64,000 nt of DNA, taken from contig JAUPFP010000048.1 in NCBI GenBank assembly GCA_036925085.1, forward strand, positions 1,071,001-1,135,000, written 5' to 3'. The translations under genes were made by a program, and so were the position numbers. A model generated the notes under the pieces. It searched no databases. It saw only the letters and a program-made list of their open reading frames with translations, and was not told the DNA's origin. This stretch comes from Brachycybe producta (taxonomy: Eukaryota; Arthropoda; Diplopoda; Playtdesmida; Andrognathidae). Positions 1-9,338 of this stretch are shown in pieces; the stretch's first letter is position 1, and the number at the start of each line of letters is the position of its first letter.

Positions 1-600
1 AAAGCAAATGGTTCTAGTTTCAAACATTCTTTTATGGCAAATGGTTTAGGGCAAATGTACCTTTAGGGCAAATGGTATTAGGGCAAATGTCCATTTAGAG
101 CAAATGGTTTCAGTTTCAAACATCATTTTAGGACAAATGGTTTTAGTTTCAAACATTTTTAGGGCAAATCATTTTAGAACAAATTTCCCTTTAAGGTAAA
201 TGGTTTATTGCAAATGTACCATTAGAGCAAATGGTTTTAGGGCAAATTTACGTTTAGATCAAATGGTTTTAGTTTTAAACATTCTTTTATGGCTAATGGT
301 TTTAGTTTTAAACATTATTTTACAGCAAATGGTTTTAGTTTCAAACATTCTTTTACGGCAAATGGTTTTAGTTTCAAACAGTCTTTTACAGGAAATGTAC
401 CTTTAGGTCAAGTATTTTTAGAGCAAATGTACTTTTAGGACAATCGGTTTAAGGGCAAGTGTTTTTAAGACAAATGTCTCTAGGGCAAACAGTTTTAGGG
501 CAAATGTCTCTTTATTGCAAATGGCTGTGGGGCAAGTGGATTTAGGGCAAGTGTCCATTTAGAGCAAATGTTTCTTTAGGGCAAATAGTTTCAAGGCTTA
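1..600. repeat. 33-bp minisatellite array, GGCAAATGGTTTTAG units
   Basis: Degenerate units such as GGCAAATGGTTTTAG, TTTCAAACATTC and GGGCAAATGTACCTTTAG recur about every 33 bp from the left edge to about position 600. Since 33 is a multiple of three, a 68-codon open frame at 200-406 is a by-product with an 11-residue repeat and is not a gene. The array sits just upstream of a Helitron-like 3' terminus near 761, and arrays of this kind are common inside such elements (inference). Confidence 0.8.
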
Positions 601-723
601 GGACAATTGTCTATATACTGGATGTGACATGTTTTCATATCTATTATCTAGGTATTCATAAAAATAAAAGCTGTATGCATAATTCATATTCAAGCAAGAA
701 GAACGGGGTGGCAGGGGTATCTT

Positions 724-761
724 CATATTTTGCCCCGGGCAACGTCGGGTAACTCAGCTAG
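724..761 (+). mobile_element. Helitron-like 3' terminus 1
   Basis: A short stem-loop with CCCG and CGGG arms at about 733-749 is followed eight bases later by CTAG at 758-761 and then T. Hairpin, short spacer, CTRR end and insertion before T are the known 3' structure of Helitrons (family knowledge). No Rep/helicase coding is seen, so this would be a non-autonomous copy. It may include the minisatellite at 1-600. Its 5' end is not in view. Confidence 0.5.
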
Positions 762-929
762 TTATATATATATTAAGCCCAGTCTTTCTGTGTTTCCTTT
801 TGTCTGTGATCTAAGCTGTACAAAAACCACGTCGGAATTTATATAAATTTAAATAAATGAACCTCTTTTTTTCTCAAGGTCAACTATGTGTTGCACACCC
901 CCCTTCCAAGAACCCCGTTGATATTAAAT

Positions 930-1052
930 TGGAGAGGGGGAAAGGTTATAAAGTGTAGGGAGGGAGAGAGAAAAACGTTGAGGGAGAAAAAGGAGTGAAG
1001 AGAGAGAGAGAAACGTGGAGGGAGAAAAAAGGGGGAGGGGAAACTGAAATTG
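930..1052 (+). repeat. Purine-rich tract (GGGAGAGAAA type)
   Basis: The plus strand is almost pure A and G for about 120 bases, broken mainly by short AACGTT and AACGTGG pieces. The minus strand is open in two frames here only because of low complexity. Such tracts can form triplex DNA, which is an inference from composition. Confidence 0.65.
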
Positions 1053-1179
1053 AAATGAAAGAAGTAAAAAAAGAACAAACGACGCTCATGCGCACACAAG
1101 AGAAAATGAAAAACTCAATATAAAACTCAAATATAAAAAGGGGAGGGGATAATAGTAGCAAAATTAAACTACAGTTTAT

Positions 1180-1323
1180 CACAGGCAATTGTGCCCAGCA
1201 TTAGAATTTCTTTTGCTGAGCCCTTTTATGAACGTCATCAATTTCTAATTGTTTTGTTACTTGGTCTGACGTCATAAAAGGGCGGAGGAAAAGAAATTCT
1301 AATGCTGGGCACAATTACCTGTG
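1180..1323. mobile_element. Foldback/MITE with about 50-bp terminal inverted repeats
   Basis: The left arm, beginning CACAGGCAATTGTGCCCAGC, matches the reverse complement of the right arm, which ends GCTGGGCACAATTACCTGTG. The arms continue inward through TTAGAATTTCTTTT and CCCTTTTATGA with few mismatches, around a short AT-rich centre. There is no coding capacity. Confidence 0.85.
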
Positions 1324-1362
1324 AATTTTGCTCCCGTTAAATATGACGGGTTACCCCACTAG

Positions 1363-2698
1363 TAAAGAAATATGAGTGAAATTAAAGTAGGTTGCTTATG
1401 TTGCACAATAGATGGCACAGCTAAACGTTCACACTGTGCATATGCAGAAAATTGCAACTCCCAGTTACCTAATGCTGGTCTAGGTATGTCAATTACATGC
1501 ATATGTGACCTTGAAACGCGCGGGATTTTTTCGTGTGGAAGGTGGTGATCCATATTTCGTGGATTTTTGACATAATTTTGTGTAACTTTGTCGTTTCAAT
1601 CAATTTCTGTGTGATTTGCAGCAATTCAGATGTGAACTTTAGTGATTATTATATAGTGGTGTCAGGCCTTTTTTCACGGTGGGAGGGGATGAAAAAAGTC
1701 GCGATAAAGTTATAAAAAGTTTATACGCGGAGTCTAGAGTTGGCCAAAGGTGTGCTTAAAAACTCGGTTTCTCAAATGAAGGCGACAAGAAAATGTAGAT
1801 AAACTCATTCATTGTTTTGTATTGAATTTCATTTGTAATATTTCCGTTTAGTAGTCCACTTTATGCCAATTGAGGAGCTTTTTTTACAGGAAACACAAAA
1901 ACCAAATCTTTTTGCATGTGGTGACTTTTCCTTAGGTTTCGATATTTGTAATCTTTGCTAGCAAAGATTACAAATATCGATTGAGCCCTGACGTTTTTTT
2001 TTTCAAAACTGCAATAAAATAGGATTGCCCAAAATATGAACATACCCGGTAGGGAGTTTTGAAAAACCTCTCCTGAATTGAGGTTTGTGTTGTGCAATCG
2101 CCCGTTTTAGCGCTTATTTTAGCTGGATTATATGATTCAGTTCATTATTTGACAAGTTTTTTTTAAAAATTTTGAGTTGCATTTCAGCTGAAAATTGTGC
2201 GGACTTGAGCAAAATATACAAGCAAGCAAAAGTCGAAAACTTGAGATTGAGTTGAAGGGTATTATTTCGATTAGGAGCCACGTAATAAGGTAAAAATAAA
2301 AGCTGTAATTGCAATCTTCTGCATAAAGGCTTTTAACAGCTCTTATTGGAAACAATTTCTGAGTTGAGTGAAAGCTCGCACAATCAAACTCAAAATGTGT
2401 GGCTGAAGAGTTAGGTAGAATATAGCCTCAAATGCACACAGACCTCCCCAGCATTTATAGACGTCTATGTGACATACCACACTTGAATGTGTGGTTTTGT
2501 CTATGTGTATTTGAGACTATTTTCTACTAAACGTAGTCGTTTTCAAGGGAAGCCACTGTCACTCAGCTGTGTTTCATCACTTGACTCGGCACGTATGCAT
2601 CTCGCGCTTCAATACATTTTAAGCCCTATGTTCGTAACACCAAATACACTCTTGGTCAGAATTAGAGATTTAAGCAAATTGCATTTTATTCAGCTCAC
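1363..2698. other. Intron after FN4, no exon seen
   Basis: Apart from the perfect palindrome at 1939-1980, nothing recognisable is present. Short open frames at 1861-2355 and 2487-2705 lack domain motifs or codon structure. The next Dscam exon (Ig10 expected) is not found down to position 1. Confidence 0.6.
1939..1980. repeat. Perfect 42-bp palindrome
   Basis: Two 21-base arms, TCGATATTTGTAATCTTTGC plus T and its exact reverse complement, meet with no loop (centre GCTAGC). It could extrude as a cruciform. It lies in the intron downstream of the FN4 exons. Confidence 0.9.
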
Positions 2699-2855
2699 CT
2701 CTTGACTTTGGAGATTGGCTGACCACTTTGGTACTCTCTCCCTCACCCATTACCGTTGAAGCTGTAACCCAGAATTCATATCGAAGGTTTTCTTTAAGTC
2801 CCTGAGCCACGAAACTCAGATGAGGCACTGAAGATAAAATGTGTTTTCCAACATG
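2699..2855 (-). CDS. Dscam: Dscam exon: FN4, second half (last exon in the window)
   Basis: It reads HVGKHILSSVPHLSFVAQGL, KENLRYEFWVTASTVMGEGE and STKVVSQSPKSR. YEFWVTAST..GEG.ST.VVS..P is diagnostic of Dscam FN4. The start chosen is the AG at 2856-2857 (ttgaaaatag). The nearer and better tract ending at 2832-2833 would break the frame with the phase-0 end of the previous exon and drop about eight residues expected in the domain. The donor is GTGAGCTG. Length 157 nt, phases 0-1. The gene continues left of the window with Ig10. Confidence 0.88.
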
Positions 2856-2932
2856 CTATTTTCAAAACAAAAAATTGTACAATTTAGTAAAATTCATTTG
2901 ACGGGTCAATTTGAATGTAGTCGTATTATTAC

Positions 2933-3072
2933 GTGGTCTCCTGTTTCGGCCACCCTCATGTACAGAGTGTACTTGATTATGACACCATTGGGGTTATCTG
3001 GAGGTTTCCATGTGACTATGATAGCATCAGATGACATGACGAGAGCCTTGATGCCAGCTGGAGGCCCGGGGA
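2933..3072 (-). CDS. Dscam: Dscam exon: FN4, first half
   Basis: It encodes VPGPPAGIKALVMSSDAIIV, TWKPPDNPNGVIIKYTLYMR and VAETGDH. VP..P..IKALV.S..AI.V.W..P..PNG.I..YTLY.R is the Dscam FN4 start. The first Val is split with the previous exon. The acceptor is tttcctatag and the donor GTAATAAT after His, giving phase 0. Length 140 nt, phases 1-0. A 77-nt intron follows. Confidence 0.92.
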
Positions 3073-3867
3073 CTATAGGAAATGGAGAAATGAAATACAT
3101 TAGAACACAAAAAAATATTCTTAAGAAGGTAAATTGAAATTGTCAAATGATCAACCGATTAGAATTATTGATAAATAGGGTTTTCAAAACTACAAACAGT
3201 TTTATTAAGCATTTAATATAAATCTCTGGTAACGATCTCACGAGTGAGGCTGTCGAGAACGGCAGTATGGAATTGTGAAGCCAAAATGACGTTAAAGCCA
3301 ACGCCATGCATCTCAAATGGCATTGCTTGATGTGGCCATTGCTGTTGTTCATTTTGACGTCACTGTTCCGCTTTGCCGTGCGCGCCAGACTTAGTCGTAA
3401 GTTTGCAATTAGACGCTTAAGCTGGCTTAAGCTAGACTGTCAAATTGCCCGAAATTTAGAATTGTCTGTTCACTAGCTACCCTACCACAACAGTGCAACT
3501 CCTCTTATCTCTTTGCTACTTTTCTGTAACTATGTAGGGTGTAGCTGGCTGGAGCATTACGTCCAAGAATGTTACGTTGCAAGCTTAACTTATATTAATT
3601 TGAGCGATATTTGGGTGTGGACTGCATTTCATGCTTACTAATAAACATACTGGGCTATGTTTAGAAAGAACGCATTTTTAATAATATATTAAAACGTTAA
3701 CTTTAAAAACGTATGGATCTATTTAATTGAGATTTTTTTTTGCAAAATTGCAATCTATTGTTATGCAACAGAAAACTTAATTTAAAGCCAAACAACGAAA
3801 CACAAAAAAAGAACTGCAGATCCAACCGAAGTTTAAAAAAAATATCCTCAGGCCAATTATACATTAC
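3073..3867. other. Intron FN3-FN4, 795 bp
   Basis: No exon is seen. A weak inverted similarity around AAAATGACGT (about 3284) and CATTTTGACGTCAC (about 3351) suggests a decayed foldback element. The rest is AT-rich. Confidence 0.5.
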
Positions 3868-4029
3868 CGTCTTCATCTGTCCTGCAATAGACGGGGTTAC
3901 TAGTTAACCCTTCACCGACCCGAGTGTAAGCCAACACTTGAATGCTGTAGTTTGTATATTTTGCAAGAGCATGAAGTTGAAAGCGCGTGGCCGTGGCCTG
4001 TGGTGTCTCCACTTTAACTTCGTCATCTC
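3868..4029 (-). CDS. Dscam: Dscam exon: FN3, second half
   Basis: It reads GDDEVKVETPQATATRFQLH, ALAKYTNYSIQVLAYTRVGE and GLTSNPVYCRTDED. T....L..L.KYTNYSIQVLA.T..G.G..S.P..C.T.ED is nearly identical across the Dscam family. NYS is a possible glycosylation site. The acceptor is tcattctag and the donor GTAATGTA. Length 162 nt, phases 1-1. Confidence 0.94.
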
Positions 4030-4146
4030 CTAGAATGAGATTGGGGGGGGGAGACAAGGATACATGCGTTAGGATTAAACTGAGCTTAGTGCGACGACGG
4101 CATCCTCATTGCGATGAAGTTGGGGTTTATTAAAGAGGTTGTTTAC

Positions 4147-4293
4147 CATCATCTCGATCGATAGTTGTGTGCAATATTTTGTATCCACGGATGATACCAT
4201 TTTGAGCTGCAGGTGGTGGTGGAGACCAGACGACTTCAATGCCTTGAGAAGATGTTGTGGTGCATTGAACGTTTTGAGGTGATTCACCTGGGA
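4147..4293 (-). CDS. Dscam: Dscam exon: FN3, first half
   Basis: It encodes VPGESPQNVQCTTTSSQGIE, VVWSPPPPAAQNGIIRGYKI and LHTTIDRDD. VP...P..V.C...SSQ.I.V.W.PPP....NG.I.GYK..Y is the Dscam FN3 signature. The first Val is split with the previous exon. The acceptor is attatccag and the donor GTAAACAA. Length 147 nt, phases 1-1. A 117-nt intron follows. Confidence 0.93.
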
Positions 4294-4366
4294 CTGGATA
4301 ATATAGTAACATTCAGAAATCAGAATTAGATACTCATGCGGTTATACTGTAAGCAGGGTTATATAC

Positions 4367-4604
4367 CATCTTCGAGTGTGTAAGCGATAACTTCGTCCGA
4401 ATCGGGACCACTTCCCATTCGATTGAAAGCTTGTACCACAACACTATACTTAGTAAATTTCTGTAGATTGGTCAAGTAAATCTCTTCCTTGAAATCACTT
4501 GTCACTCGGACTGTCTTGTAGACGTAAGGTTCAGGATTGTCATAGATTTTGTAGCCTATGTAATAACCGAGGATTTCACCATTCCATTTCTCTTTCTTTG
4601 GCGC
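4367..4604 (-). CDS. Dscam: Dscam exon: FN2, remainder
   Basis: It starts in phase 0 with APKKEKWNGEILGYYIGYKI and continues through VRVTSDFKEEIYLTNLQKFT, KYSVVVQAFNRMGSGPDSDE and VIAYTLED. W.G.ILGYYIGYK followed by ...L..FT.Y.V.VQAFN..G.GP.S.EV...T.ED is strongly conserved in Dscam FN2. The acceptor is catcatttcag and the donor GTATATAAC. Length 238 nt, phases 0-1. A 73-nt intron follows. Confidence 0.94.
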
Positions 4605-4689
4605 CTGAAATGATGAAACAGGATGAATAAATTTACATTTTTAGGAAATTTCAAAAGTGTATATAAAACTTCAGAGGTTTCTTTTACAG

Positions 4690-5175
4690 TCCACTGATAA
4701 TTGAAGCTTGTTATTACAGAAAGTAATAAAATTGTGACAATCAGACTTTAGTGTCACTGCTTGTGTGCTATTATTTTATAACTTTTATATTATTCTGTAA
4801 AGAAGTCAATGGCAGTCATATGACAAAAATATTTGTCTTAATAATATTTTGTAATTTGATTTTGTGATTGTTACAAAGTTATGATCTAGTTATGACAATT
4901 TCCTCTCATATAACAGTCTTAATTTATTTTCTGAAATGTCGCCTTAGAAATTGAACTTTGAGTTGTTTTGTCTAATAGAAAATGATGATAGAAAAAAGTT
5001 ATCAGATGTTTCTACTAATGTACATGTACAGTAAAACAATGGTTTCTTGAGAACTTACAGTACATGTATGTTATAATTTATTACTATTTTTTTTCTATCA
5101 GACTAAATGACAGTTGTAGGTTTTTGATCAACCCTTCTGACGTCACAAGCTTCAAGTTACAGTGAGGCGACTGTC
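4690..5175. mobile_element. MITE-like element containing family A repeat
   Basis: The right end (5137-5172, TTCTGACGTCACAAGCTTCA and following) is inverted relative to a diverged left end near 4695 (TAATTGAAGCTTGTTATTAC). A similar terminal sequence occurs at 12481-12720. Inside, 4731-4930 on the minus strand is a clear copy of family A (see 28845, 35091, 35466), sharing TTTGTAACAATCACAAA and CAAATTACAAAATATTATTA. The element abuts the truncated LINE. Confidence 0.6.
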
Positions 5176-5231
5176 GATATATATACAGTAATAAGAATAA
5201 GTAAGTAATATAAGTAATAGTATAATTAGTA

Positions 5232-6115
5232 ATGTTTCCAACACGTGGAGACAACACTCTATCTTTAATTTTTTGTGATGTTGATAATGTTGTTTGTAAT
5301 GTCTATGGGGATGAACCTTTTTGTCTGAGTGACAATCCCCCTCATTTAGCTGTCTGCTTTGCTATTCCTGATTTTGGTCCAGTTGAAGCACACCCTGTAC
5401 CTAGGCGGATAATAAACAACCATGCCCTAGCACAGAATAAACATCATCTCCATTCAATAATCTGGCCCAAAGCAAACCAATGTTTTGACATTGAAACAGT
5501 CTGGGTAGAATTTCAGTCCATTGTTCTCAGTGCAGTAAATAAATATGCCCCAATTGTTTCTACTAGACGAGTGTCTTATGTTCCACGTTGTACTCGTAAG
5601 GCATTCAACCATAAATTGATGTGTTGGAGGAACTGGAAGCGTACCAATGACCTCATAGCTCTGACTCTATATAAGCAATCAGTCTCTTACTATCATCAAG
5701 TAGTTAGAGATAATGCTGCCAGACTTGAAATTAGTGCAGTTAGTAGTCGTGATAATACTACCTTTTTTAAGTTCGTGCGCAAACGTCTTTGCAATCACGC
5801 AAAAATTCCAAACTTGGTCTTAGAAAGTGGGGTTGTTAGTTCTTCAGAAACAGAACAGGCAGAATTCTTAAATCTTGAATTTGCTAACTCATACTCACAA
5901 AATAACCATATACCAAATGACTGTACTAATCCACTTTATACCGATCTTGGAGCACTTTCTTCCTTTAATGTGCACACCATTTATGAATTGCTTAATAATA
6001 TACGTCCAAATTGCACTCCTGGGCCTGATGGAATTCCTGCCAGGGTATTAAAGCATTGTGCGGCAGAGCTTGCCAGCCAAATTTGTGATCTATTTAAGTT
6101 TATCTTTACTATCGG
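5232..6115 (+). pseudogene. LINE ORF2 part A: endonuclease tail and RT N-terminus (frameshifted)
   Basis: The frame opens with FPTRGDNTLSLIF and a later SDNPPHLAV, which match the last motifs of LINE apurinic endonucleases (FPTRG.NTLDLI..., SDH). A linker follows, with RKAFNHKLMCWRNWKRTNDL, and then RPNCTPGPDGIPARVLKHCA, the typical LINE lead-in to the reverse transcriptase. The frame fails at about 6095-6115, where the RT continues in the frame one base over. Most of the endonuclease is missing. The enzyme would nick target DNA and reverse transcribe its own RNA if intact. Confidence 0.88.
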
Positions 6116-7482
6116 GCAGTTTACCTTCCGACTGGAAATTGGCTATAGTACGTCCTGTCTTTAAAAAAGGTGATCGTACACTGCCGAAGAATTATAGGCC
6201 AATATCGCTCACAAGTATTATATGTAAGCTAATGGAAAGGATAATTGGGGAATATTTATTAAATCATATGAAATCAATGAACTTGCTTGCCTCAAACCAG
6301 TATGGTTTCCTTCACACTCGTTCTTCAACGATACAACTTCTTGACTGTTTACTAGAAATTGTGGACTGCGTAGATAAAAAGAAGTCTGCAACTGTGGCTT
6401 ATCTTGATTTTACATCTGCATTTGACAGAGTTGATCATGGTCTTCTGATGGCCAAGCTTGCTAGATATGGTATAGCAAACCCTGTCTATGGATGGATACA
6501 GGCTTTTCTGACTAACCGCTTCCAGTCAGTTCAAGTGGGATCAACCCTCTCGTGCGTTAGCTCAGTTGGTAGTGGGGTAATTCAGGGTAGCGTATTGGGA
6601 CCAATCCTATTTGGTATATTTATTAATGATATAGCACAAAACAATCTCTGTAAGACCCTGCTTTATGCCGATGATGTGAAATGTGTATCCAGTTGTTTGG
6701 AGAAACTGCAAGGAACCCTATCTAACATATCAGATTGGGCAGATACTAACGGCATGTCTCTTTCAATTGACAAGTGTATGGTGCTGGACTTTAATACTAA
6801 AGGGCTGGCATCAAGTCTATCTTGTATGGGCAGTGCCATTAAATTGGTTCCTAAAGCCCGAGACATGGGTGTCTTATTTAATGATAAGTTAAATTTCTCA
6901 TCACATTGTAACGTAATGTGTTCGAAAGGCCATCAAAGGGTAGGCATATTATTTAAAGTATTGCCCAATAGCCCAATTACAGTATTAGTCATGGCCTTTA
7001 AGGCATTTGTAATCCCAATCCTGAGTTATGCCTCTTCAGTGTGGTCCCCATATCTGATACGAGATATTGACGCAATAGAGGCAGTTCAGCGTAGATTTAC
7101 TAAACGATTGAAAGGCTTGTCTAATATGTCGTATATACAACGATTACATTCCCTTAGAATAATTACTCTTGAACTCAGACACCTCCATACTGAATTAGTA
7201 TTGTTATACAAAATATTGGCTAAGGATGTCTTTTTTCCCTTGGAGTGGGAGTCTTTCCTAATATTTTCTCCAACAATCACTAGGTCCCACTCAAAGCGTA
7301 TTATGTCACCTGTAGCTCGCATTAATTGTAAACAACACTGTTTTTTTAATAGGGTCATCCCTATTTGGAATTCACTCCCACAATATGTAGTGGACTCTTC
7401 ATCATCAGCTAGCTTTTATGCTAATGTTAAGACATTGGATCTAGCTTGTTGGTTGCATAGACGGGCTGCAAGAGGAAATTAA
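6112..7482 (+). pseudogene. LINE ORF2 part B: reverse transcriptase and C-terminal region
   Basis: This frame is open from 6058 but carries LINE homology from about 6112. It shows the RT motifs in order: PSDWKLAIVRPVFKKGD, NYRPISLTS, YLDFTSAFDRVDH (catalytic Asp codon at 6406), GVIQGSVLGPILF, and LLYADDVK (YADD codons 6664-6675, both catalytic Asp present). A C-terminal region with YASSVWSPYLIRDIDAIEAV, QRRFTKRLKGL and FFNRVIPIWNSLP follows. These blocks are typical of Jockey/CR1-like LINEs. The RT core looks intact, but the frameshift and 5' loss make the copy non-autonomous. Confidence 0.9.
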
Positions 7483-7672
7483 AAAAATGTATCGATAATG
7501 AAATGATTATTTTCACCTCTTTGTATATCCCTATGTATTTGTGTTTGTTATTTTATTTTGTCTTATATTGACCAGGGTTAGACGTAAGTGTTGCTGTAAT
7601 GTACAACCTGTAAAACCCTAATAAAATAATATTATTATTATTAATATTATTAATATTATTATTATTATAATA

Positions 7673-9042
7673 ATTTCATCTTTGTGATGGCCCATTGTGT
7701 AAATCTGTCTGACTTGTGTATATGGGTCATTCTTGTTCTCTATAAAGTTGTTTCTATAACTTTTCTGGCTTCACTATTCACCTCACATGTTATATTATGA
7801 TTAATTAATAAACTTTATACGTTTCGCAAAGAGCTGGTGTTTGAACTCTACTTATTCTTCATTTCAGGAGCGACACTAATTAAAAAATAAGTGTATTAAA
7901 AACTAAAACGGTAGCGGGATATATCTTTCAAAATATACTCTAAAAGACCATAATTAAAAATATACTGTGTCCATTATATATCGGGTTATTTTCAAATTGA
8001 CAAGAACTAGTTTATTTGTGAAGATATAATTAAAAGTATGAACTACCCTTCTAGTTTCTAAAATACTTTCAAGTTTTTTTATAATTGGCTCCTGAAGGAC
8101 AGAATAATTAGAGTTTGAGGAGCGTTTTCACTTGAAAACCACTTTAAGGCCAAATGTTTCATAAAATGTTCATAACTCATAATGACACTGCTAACCCTTT
8201 TTAGATACAATGGGTTTACACAACAAAGTGCATAGAACACACAAATTCCATAATCTTTGTAAATTTGCATATAGGATAATTATTTTATAAAAAAACCACT
8301 TATCTAAAGAAAGTCTACAAAAGGTTTGTTAAACGAAATCGTTTCCGTTTTGCAGGCTCTGTTTTATTTCTTCTAATGATTGTTGCTATTAATCGTTTCA
8401 CAATTAATTTCTTCAAACGTAACTGTTTTTTTTTTGTTTTTCTTTCTAATAAACTTAGTCGCATAATTTCTATTAACAATTGGCTCATTTCTGTTTTTTT
8501 ATAAACTAGCTGAGGCTACTTGTGTTTGAAACAATCTGTAAAAATATTTCATTTTTTATAGATATTTTATTTATTCAACTTGATAGCATAATCAAGATTT
8601 TAACCTGAAATTTCATAATTGTAATTTTTACATTAATCAGTTGTCAAAAATAGTAAATAATGGTTTTCAGAAATATGCATAGTAATTTTTCTTCTAAAGG
8701 CACCATTGATTGTAATACATATGATGTATCTTAAAAGAGGAAACAGTCATGAGATACAATGTAAAAGCCAAATGTTGAGAACCTGTTTCTTTTAGAGGGC
8801 TGTTAAATGTGTTAAATGTTTTTCGTAATGTTTGAAAATATAATTTTCTTTACACAGTTAATTGCAAGAAAAACAAACAAAACGAATGAATTGGCGTTTA
8901 GTATTGAGACTAGAAAGTATACAAAAGGGATACTTCAATTAATAACAATTTTTATGACATCCACACCCACACCAGCGAGCGCAACTGTGTGTGGTGGTGC
9001 TATATAATATTTATTTATCGTAGGGGCTTGTATTTGTCGTAG

Positions 9043-9102
<60 letters not shown>

Positions 9103-9267
9103 CTTTTTCATTAGTTCTAAACGAGATATCCATTTAATTAACTGTCAATCATAAAAATGGGTGGATGGAGAAGGTGGCGTTGTTGGTATGAAGGAAGGGG
9201 GGATGGGTTGGGTTTCGGTTTGGGTTAGCGGCCTAATGTGGTGGTATATAATGTATGTGACAATTAC
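7673..9267. other. Remainder of FN2 intron
   Basis: AT-rich sequence with no exon seen. It contains the dinucleotide array at 9047-9098. Short open frames here carry no recognisable motif. Confidence 0.55.
9047..9098. repeat. (AT)n microsatellite
   Basis: About 26 uninterrupted AT dinucleotides in the FN2 intron. Confidence 0.97.
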
Positions 9268-9338
9268 CTTCCAAGTGACTTTAATGGAATCGGCTCCCAC
9301 TGCTTTGGCTTCGACCGCTAAAGGTGGTCCTCCAGGAA
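9268..9338 (-). CDS. Dscam: Dscam exon: FN2, first part
   Basis: A short exon of 71 nt encodes IPGGPPLAVEAKAVGADSIK and VTWK, the A and B strands of FN2 with its core Trp. The acceptor is atatcattcag. The donor is GTAATTGT after Lys, so the exon ends in phase 0. The next exon also starts in phase 0. The 4.66 kb intron between them carries the antisense LINE and a MITE-like repeat. Confidence 0.88.

Larger units (their letters stand above)
762..1362 (+). mobile_element. Possible second non-autonomous Helitron
   Basis: A second hairpin, CCCGT and ACGGG arms at 1333-1350, is followed by TTACCCCA and CTAG at 1359-1362, then T. The segment starts directly at the end of the first Helitron-like terminus with a TATATATATT run and a TCTTTCTGTG-like stretch. 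It contains a purine-rich tract and a separate inverted-repeat element (1180-1323) right before the hairpin. The 5' boundary is inferred only. Confidence 0.42.
5228..7672 (+). mobile_element. 5'-truncated non-LTR retrotransposon (LINE)
   Basis: The element starts abruptly inside the end of an AP-endonuclease domain, runs through a reverse transcriptase and a C-terminal domain to a stop at 7482, then has about 140 bp of 3' UTR with CCCTAATAAAATAA and an ATT-rich microsatellite tail to about 7672. Such tails mark LINEs of the Jockey/CR1/Rex-like groups, which end in short simple repeats rather than poly(A). It lies antisense to Dscam in the FN2 intron. A frameshift breaks the coding region near 6100. 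No target-site duplication could be confirmed. Confidence 0.9.

Noticed and set aside
200-406. 68-codon frame with an 11-residue repeat (MVLVSNILL type)
   Set aside because: It follows directly from the 33-bp minisatellite.
2841-3137. 98-codon plus-strand frame
   Set aside because: It is antisense to the FN4 exon and its small intron.
6663-7358. Minus-strand frames across the LINE
   Set aside because: They are antisense shadows of the reverse transcriptase reading frame.
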